Source: Akkermansia muciniphila (lineage in GTDB: Bacteria; Verrucomicrobiota; Verrucomicrobiia; Verrucomicrobiales; Akkermansiaceae). Taken from it: a stretch of DNA of 58,748 nt. The notes beneath the pieces were generated by a model that was given only the letters and a program-made list of their open reading frames with translations, was not told where the DNA came from and did not search any database. The translations under genes and the position numbers were made by a program. The stretch's first letter is position 1. Each line of letters begins with the position of its first letter. The stretch is from contig CAMCCX010000004.1 of the NCBI GenBank assembly GCA_945873305.1, positions 1-58,748 of the forward strand. Reading direction: 5' to 3'. Of the stretch, positions 54,221 through 58,748 are shown in pieces.

Positions 54221-55666
54221 ATGAATTGCCAATCCAGATTTCCCGCCACCCCTGCCGGTGCGCAGATGAGCCGCCGATGGTTTCTCCGCGAGTGCGGCCT
54301 CGGTCTTGGAAAAATCGGCCTCGCCTCGCTGATGGGGGACGCCCTCATCAATACAGCGCAGGCCGCCGTGCCGACGCCGCTGGGCACTCATTTCCCCGGC
54401 AAGGCCAAGTCGGTGATCCACCTTTTCATGGCCGGCGCGCCCTCGCAGTTGGATCTCTTTGACCCGAAGCCGGAGCTGCTCAAGCTCGATGGGAAACCGC
54501 TGCCTCCCTCGGTCATCGGCGGCCAGCGCCTCGCCTTCATCCGCCCGGATGCGGGCGTGATGGCCTCCCGTTTCAAGTTCGCCCAGCACGGCGAAAGCGG
54601 CGCCTGGGTCAGCGAGTTGCTACCCTACACCGCCGCCATCGCGGACGATCTGTGTTTCATCAAATCGGTGAAAACCGACCAGTTCAACCACGCTCCGGCC
54701 CAGATCTTTTTCAACACCGGCTTCCTCCAGCCGGGCCGCCCGAGCATCGGCTCATGGGTGACTTATGGACTCGGCTCGATGAATCGGGATTTACCCTCGT
54801 TTGTCGTCCTCAGCACCGGCGCAGGCATCAGCGGCGGCGCGGCGAACTGGGCCAGCGGCTTTCTCCCGACCGTGCATGCAGGCGTCCGTTTTAGAAATTC
54901 CGGAAATCCCATCCTCAACACCTCCAGCCCCACCGGCGTGGACGACCGGCTTCAGCGCGAAACCCTCGATGCCGTGGGCGACCTCAATCGCGCGCAGCTC
55001 GCCAGCATCGGTGACCCGGAAATCGAAACCCGCATCGCCTCGCACGAAATGGCATTCCGTCTCCAGCACAGCGCCCCGGAGCTCACCGATCTATCCGGCG
55101 AAACCGAGGCCACGCTGAAAATGTATGGCATCGAGGACATCAAGGCCCCGTCCTACGCCCGCGCCTGCCTGCTCGCCCGTCGCATGGTCGAGCGCGGTGT
55201 GCGTTACATCAATATTTACAACGAAGGTTGGGACGCCCACTCGGACCTTGCCGGAAATCACGGCAAACTCTGCAAGGCCACCGACCAAGCGAGCGCCGCC
55301 CTGGTGAGCGACCTGAAACAACGCGGCCTGCTCGATGAAACCCTCGTCGTCTGGGGCGGCGAATTCGGCCGCACGCCGATGGTGGAAACGAACCCCACGC
55401 TCGGCCGCGCCCTCGGCCGCGACCACCATCCCTCCGCCTTCACCATCTGGATGGCCGGCGGCGGCATCAAGGGCGGCCAAAGCTACGGCGAAACCGACGA
55501 ACTCGGCTATCACATCGTCGATCGCCCGGTCCACGTCCACGATGTGCAGGCCACCATCCTCCACTGCCTCGGCCTTGATCACGAACGCCTTACCTACCTC
55601 CACGCCGGCCGCCATTTCCGCCTGACCGACGTCCACGGCCATGTCGTCAAGGATTTGCTAGCCTGA
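54221..55666 (+). CDS. Tat-exported DUF1501 protein
   Basis: A 481-residue protein. The Tat signal is SRRWFLRECGLGLG. The mature part has the sulfatase-like fold of DUF1501 (FMAGAPSQLDLFDPKP, WDAHSDL, GGEFGRTP, HHPSAFTIWMAGGGIKGG). DUF1501 is almost always encoded next to DUF1549/DUF1553, as here. Start at 54221 follows the DUF1553 stop by eight bases. Confidence 0.93.
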   Translation: MNCQSRFPATPAGAQMSRRWFLRECGLGLGKIGLASLMGDALINTAQAAVPTPLGTHFPGKAKSVIHLFMAGAPSQLDLFDPKPELLKLDGKPLPPSVIGGQRLAFIRPDAGVMASRFKFAQHGESGAWVSELLPYTAAIADDLCFIKSVKTDQFNHAPAQIFFNTGFLQPGRPSIGSWVTYGLGSMNRDLPSFVVLSTGAGISGGAANWASGFLPTVHAGVRFRNSGNPILNTSSPTGVDDRLQRETLDAVGDLNRAQLASIGDPEIETRIASHEMAFRLQHSAPELTDLSGETEATLKMYGIEDIKAPSYARACLLARRMVERGVRYINIYNEGWDAHSDLAGNHGKLCKATDQASAALVSDLKQRGLLDETLVVWGGEFGRTPMVETNPTLGRALGRDHHPSAFTIWMAGGGIKGGQSYGETDELGYHIVDRPVHVHDVQATILHCLGLDHERLTYLHAGRHFRLTDVHGHVVKDLLA

Positions 55667-55830
55667 GGTCAAAGCGGAAATCACCGCAGAAAATGAAAGC
55701 TGGCACGGCTCGGTGTGGTTGGAAGCCTGGGCGCTCTATCCCGAGGACGGTCCCAAGGTGCCGCCAGGAACTCCGGGCGATTCCCATACTGGACCTGGGA
55801 GCGGCTCCGAGGCTGAACGGAAACGGCGGA
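55667..55830. other. Unexplained intergenic stretch
   Basis: A 164-base stretch between the DUF1501 gene and the convergent DUF5069 gene. It has a short plus-strand frame (from 55693) that looks like coding text for a basic peptide but no family, and no clear terminator. It may be an interspersed sequence or a remnant. See findings. Confidence 0.3.
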
Positions 55831-56268
55831 TCAGGCGATGACTTCGTTGTGGAAGGCTTGCCAGTCGTCGAGGTTGTTGAGGTTGATGGCGTCGAGGATT
55901 TTTCCTTCGTCGGGAATGCCGCAGGCACCGAGAATGCTGGCGCGGACGGTGTCCGCATGGTGATAGCCGGTGATGGCGGCGTTGAGTTTTGCGACGGCTT
56001 CCGCGTCGAGGGAGCCGCCGGACTGGACGAGAATCCAGGTCTCTAGCGCGGGGTAGGTGGGCTTGCTGGCGATGAAATTTTCAAAAGCCGCTTTGTCGAG
56101 GCCGAGGCCGTCGAGGACCATCTGGTCGTAGCCTTGGCCGCACGACGGATAATCCGGGTGGAGCTTACCGGCCGCGCCGAGTGAGGCTTTTTGCCAGAGG
56201 CGTGGCAGGTGGAGGACGCCGAGGGGGCCGGCGGTGCCGGAGCTGATCAGGGGAATGATGTTGGACAT
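55831..56268 (-). CDS. DUF5069 family protein
   Basis: A 145-residue soluble protein of the DUF5069 type: LHLPRLWQKASLGAAGKLHPDYPSCGQGYDQMVLDGLGLDKAAFENFI is the characteristic opening, and the C-terminus has YHHADTVRASILGACGIPDEG. Unknown function. The ATG at 56268 is chosen over a longer frame. It diverges from argH. Confidence 0.8.
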   Translation of the reverse strand: MSNIIPLISSGTAGPLGVLHLPRLWQKASLGAAGKLHPDYPSCGQGYDQMVLDGLGLDKAAFENFIASKPTYPALETWILVQSGGSLDAEAVAKLNAAITGYHHADTVRASILGACGIPDEGKILDAINLNNLDDWQAFHNEVIA

Positions 56269-56453
56269 GATTTTGGGGTAGGTTGGAATTTGTGGCGTCT
56301 CGGCCACGTCGAATCCATCAGGCAAATCTGCCGGATTGCAAAGAGAGATCGCCGATTTGGTGAAATTTCGCGTTTCATCCGGGCGCGTTCGGGTTCAAAT
56401 CCGCGGCGCCGCGCAATCCGTGCGGGAAATTTCACCCATCAATCACACCAGCC

Positions 56454-57809
56454 ATGTGGAAAGGCCGCTTCTCCCAAGATACTTCGTCACTCGTCCAGCA
56501 GTTCGGCGAATCCATTTCGTATGACTGGCGGCTGTTCCCGCACGACATCGCCGGGTCCATCGCCCATGCGCGTGCTCAGAAAACCATCGGCCTGCTCACC
56601 GAAGAAGAGTTTTCCCAGATCGAAACCGGCCTGAAGGAAATCCTCGCCGACATCGAGGCCGGGAAATTCGAGTTCAAGACCTCGCTCGAGGACATCCACA
56701 TGAACATCGAGTCCGAACTCACCCGCCGCATCGGCGCGGCGGGCGCGAAACTCCACACCGCCCGTTCCCGCAACGACCAGGTCGCCACCGACACCCGTCT
56801 CTACGCCCGCACCGAGATCGACGGCCTGCTCGCCGCCATCACCGGACTCCAAAAGGCCCTGCTCGACCGCGCGGAAAAATACGCCGCCACCGTCATCCCC
56901 GGCTACACCCACCTCCAGCGCGGCCAACCGGTCACCGCCGGCCACCATTTCCTCGCCTACGTGGAAATGCTCGAACGCGACAAATCCCGCCTCGCCGACG
57001 CCCGCAAGCGCCTCAACATTTCCCCGCTCGGCTCCGGTGCGCTCGCCGGCTCCACCATCAACCTCGACCGCCGCGCCATCGCCGCCGAGCTCGGCTTCGA
57101 CGGCGTCACCCACAACTCGATGGACGCCATCGCCGACCGCGACTACATCGCCGAGCTGCTGTTCGTCATTTCGCTCTGCGGCGTCCACCTCTCGCGGCTC
57201 AGCGAGGACCTCATCCTGTGGTGCACCGCCGAGTTCGCGTTCGCCTCTCTATCCGACGCGCACACCACCGGTTCCTCATTGATGCCGCAGAAAAAAAACC
57301 CCGACGTCTGCGAACTCACCCGCGGCAAGACCGGCCGTCTCGTCGGAAATTTGATGAACCTGCTAGTCGCCGTCAAAGGCCTGCCACTCACCTACAACCG
57401 CGACCTGCAGGAGGACAAGCCGCCGTTGTTCGACTCCGTGGACACCCTGAACCTCATCCTCGCCGTCAACACCGAGATGATTTCCGCCATGGAACTCCGC
57501 GAGGAAAACTGCAAGGCCGCCGCCTCCGATCCGATGTTGCTCGCCACCGACCTCGCCGACTATCTGGTGAAAAAAGGCGTGCCCTTCCGCCACGCCCACG
57601 AACTCGTGGGAAAAGCCGTCGCCCAGGCGATCGCCACCAGGACCCCGCTCGACCAGCTTGATCTAGCCGCCATCGACCCCGCGTATGGCCCGGATGCGAA
57701 GGATGTTTTCTCGCTAGAAATCGCCCTCGCCGCCCGGACCAACCCCGGAGCACCGTCGATTTTGAATGTGAAGGCGGAGATCGCGAAGTGGGCGGGCGTG
57801 TTGAAATAG
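56454..57809 (+). CDS. argH: Argininosuccinate lyase
   Basis: Last enzyme of arginine biosynthesis, cleaving argininosuccinate into arginine and fumarate. The 451 residues carry the N-terminal MWKGRF, HTARSRNDQVATD, TPLQRGQPVT-like (THLQRGQPVT), and the superfamily signature GSSLMPQKKNPD with the catalytic serine loop. Length is normal. Its neighbour DUF5069 diverges, and a toxin-antitoxin pair follows on the other strand. Confidence 0.97.
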   Translation: MWKGRFSQDTSSLVQQFGESISYDWRLFPHDIAGSIAHARAQKTIGLLTEEEFSQIETGLKEILADIEAGKFEFKTSLEDIHMNIESELTRRIGAAGAKLHTARSRNDQVATDTRLYARTEIDGLLAAITGLQKALLDRAEKYAATVIPGYTHLQRGQPVTAGHHFLAYVEMLERDKSRLADARKRLNISPLGSGALAGSTINLDRRAIAAELGFDGVTHNSMDAIADRDYIAELLFVISLCGVHLSRLSEDLILWCTAEFAFASLSDAHTTGSSLMPQKKNPDVCELTRGKTGRLVGNLMNLLVAVKGLPLTYNRDLQEDKPPLFDSVDTLNLILAVNTEMISAMELREENCKAAASDPMLLATDLADYLVKKGVPFRHAHELVGKAVAQAIATRTPLDQLDLAAIDPAYGPDAKDVFSLEIALAARTNPGAPSILNVKAEIAKWAGVLK

Positions 57810-57824
57810 CGGGCTGAAATCCAG

Positions 57825-57850
57825 CGCCGGTTTGTGATTCCACCGGCGCA
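57825..57850. terminator. Hairpin after argH
   Basis: An 8-bp stem (GCGCCGGT, ten-base loop, ACCGGCGC) between the converging argH and PIN genes. It has no T-run, so termination is only a possibility. Confidence 0.4.
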
Positions 57851-57857
57851 GCCGAAC

Positions 57858-58271
57858 CTAAACAAACGGATTCCGGACGCTGATGCCTTGGAGTCTTTGC
57901 TCATGGCTGAGATCTTCCGAGAGGAGTTCCGTGGACTTGGCCGTTGCGGCGGCTGCCAAGATGAGGCCGTCCCAGAAGGAAAGTTGGTGAAGGATGCTGC
58001 AGTCGATGCCTTCTTCGATGATCGCCGGGGTGACCTGCACGATGTCGAAGACGCGGAAGTCGCGGAGGTGTTGCCGGGCCTGTAATGGCTCGATCCCGAG
58101 CTTGCGGGTCGCAGCCGAGTAGAATTCCTGAAGCACCTGGGTGGAAATTACTCCGGTCCGATCCTTGGCATGGCGGGCGATCAGTTCGAGAGCCGTGTCC
58201 TGTTTCGCCGGGTCGGCGCGATCCACCGAATAGATCAGGATGTTGGTATCGAGAAAGCTGCGCGCGGCCAT
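57858..58271 (-). CDS. PIN-domain (VapC-like) toxin
   Basis: A 137-residue PIN ribonuclease. The first metal aspartate is in FLDTNILIYSVDR, a glutamate in TQVLQEFY, and later acids in FWDGLILAAAATA and LLSEDLSH. It begins three bases after the stop of the antitoxin gene. Target RNA unknown. Confidence 0.88.
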   Translation of the reverse strand: MAARSFLDTNILIYSVDRADPAKQDTALELIARHAKDRTGVISTQVLQEFYSAATRKLGIEPLQARQHLRDFRVFDIVQVTPAIIEEGIDCSILHQLSFWDGLILAAAATAKSTELLSEDLSHEQRLQGISVRNPFV

Positions 58272-58274
58272 GGA

Positions 58275-58496
58275 TCAGTAGCGGTGAAGTTCTTCGCGGT
58301 TGATCTTCACGCCCTTGGAGTCGCCGGCCGATTGCCGGAGTCGCTCGATTATGGAATCCACCGCCGATTCAGGGTTGGAAACAGTTTCAGCGAGGAGTTC
58401 CCGGACCAGCGCGTTCAAACTGGTGCCACGGGCTTGGGCGTAACTCCGGCCTCGATTGAGGAGGTCGTCGGGAATGGAGAGAGTCACATTTGCCAT
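58275..58496 (-). CDS. Ribbon-helix-helix-type antitoxin
   Basis: A 73-residue protein with MANVTLSIPDDLLNRGRSYAQARGTSLNALVRELL, the beta-strand and two helices of a ribbon-helix-helix DNA-binding domain, and a charged tail that probably wraps the toxin. It precedes the PIN toxin by three bases. Start is ATG at 58496; an in-frame GTG at 58502 is possible. Confidence 0.8.
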   Translation of the reverse strand: MANVTLSIPDDLLNRGRSYAQARGTSLNALVRELLAETVSNPESAVDSIIERLRQSAGDSKGVKINREELHRY

Positions 58497-58600
58497 GCAC
58501 ACAGGATATGTGTGGGCGGGGTGTTGTCAATTCGGGTGGTTGGCAGGCCATCAGTCAGCCTGCGACCGCGAATTGCGGAGAAGTCCGTGCTCCAAGCCGA

Positions 58601-58748
58601 GGGGGTGTCATAATTTTTGTGTAAGTGCTTTCCGCTGATGTGCCCCATCACCAGAACCAGCACATCCAATGAGACCGAAAATCAGCAACGCGCTCCTCGA
58701 CGAGCTACTCAAAAACTACAGCCAGCCCGGCGACCTGCTCGGCCCGGA
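58601..58748 (+). mobile_element. Left end of an IS256-family element
   Basis: A terminal-repeat-like GGGTGTCATAATTTTTGTG at 58603-58621, 48 bases before a transposase start, matches the type of end seen in IS256-family elements. The element continues beyond the window edge, so its right end and any target duplication cannot be seen. Confidence 0.7.
58669..58748 (+). CDS. IS256-family transposase, N-terminal fragment
   Basis: The ATG at 58669 opens a frame that runs to the window end. It reads MRPKISNALLDELL, then KNYSQPGDLLGP, closely matching the N-terminus of IS256 (mutator-type) transposases, in which a DDE domain would follow. Only the first 26 residues are present, so activity cannot be judged. 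The putative left inverted repeat lies just upstream. Confidence 0.7.
   Translation, partial: MRPKISNALLDELLKNYSQPGDLLGP

Overview
This window looks like chromosomal DNA from a GC-rich Verrucomicrobiota bacterium, probably Verrucomicrobiales. Evidence: a secreted cytochrome/DUF1549/DUF1553 gene paired with a Tat-exported DUF1501 gene, a DUF1080 protein, cytochrome c-PA14 and beta-propeller secreted proteins, a DUF5069 gene, and mostly Shine-Dalgarno-poor starts around an otherwise standard bacterial informational core. The genus cannot be fixed from sequence reading alone.

Layout. 0.2-3.3 kb: argS, a PtsN-like EIIA protein and a UPF0175/PIN toxin-antitoxin pair. 3.4-8.8 kb: grpE-dnaJ-rsmE, then mazG and a rhomboid protease on the other strand, then tilS. 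8.8-12.1 kb: a compact minus-strand run (tandem FKBP, rhodanese lipoprotein, ppnP, DUF2459 lipoprotein) and two small unknowns. 12.2-18.4 kb: an LptF/LptG-type permease, a SulP transporter, a gene broken by one stop codon, an RlpA lipoprotein, a lipase-like protein, a HIT protein and a CPXCG protein. 18.4-25.0 kb: four overlapping minus-strand genes (six-hairpin glycosidase-like, GT4 glycosyltransferase, alkaline-phosphatase/EEP fusion, TVP38-like membrane protein), the best candidate for an undescribed system. 25.1-29.0 kb: prfC, then an intact NtrC-type regulator beside a wrecked histidine kinase. 29.1-34.3 kb: two secreted proteins (beta-propeller; cytochrome c-PA14), an amidase and a YmdB-type phosphodiesterase. 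34.4-47.8 kb: the transcription/translation core tRNA-Thr, tuf, tRNA-Trp, secE, nusG, rplKAJL, rpoB, rpoC, punctuated by strong hairpins. 47.8-56.3 kb: DUF1080, a BaiN-type flavoprotein, a glycine-rich RRM protein, the DUF1549/DUF1553 and DUF1501 pair, and DUF5069. 56.4-58.7 kb: argH, a second PIN toxin-antitoxin pair and the left end of an IS256-family element cut by the window edge.

How they work together. The 34.4-47.7 kb block supplies translation elongation, Sec export, transcript elongation control, the L1/L10/L12 stalks and core RNA polymerase. The 18.4-25.0 kb operon combines sugar transfer, a phosphodiester-cleaving fusion enzyme and a DedA/TVP38-type membrane protein, suggesting glycolipid or phospholipid handling at the membrane. 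The secreted cytochrome and propeller proteins fit the polymer-degrading lifestyle typical of this phylum. Decay is visible in two places: the sensor kinase at 28.4-29.0 kb and the interrupted gene at 15.7-16.4 kb.
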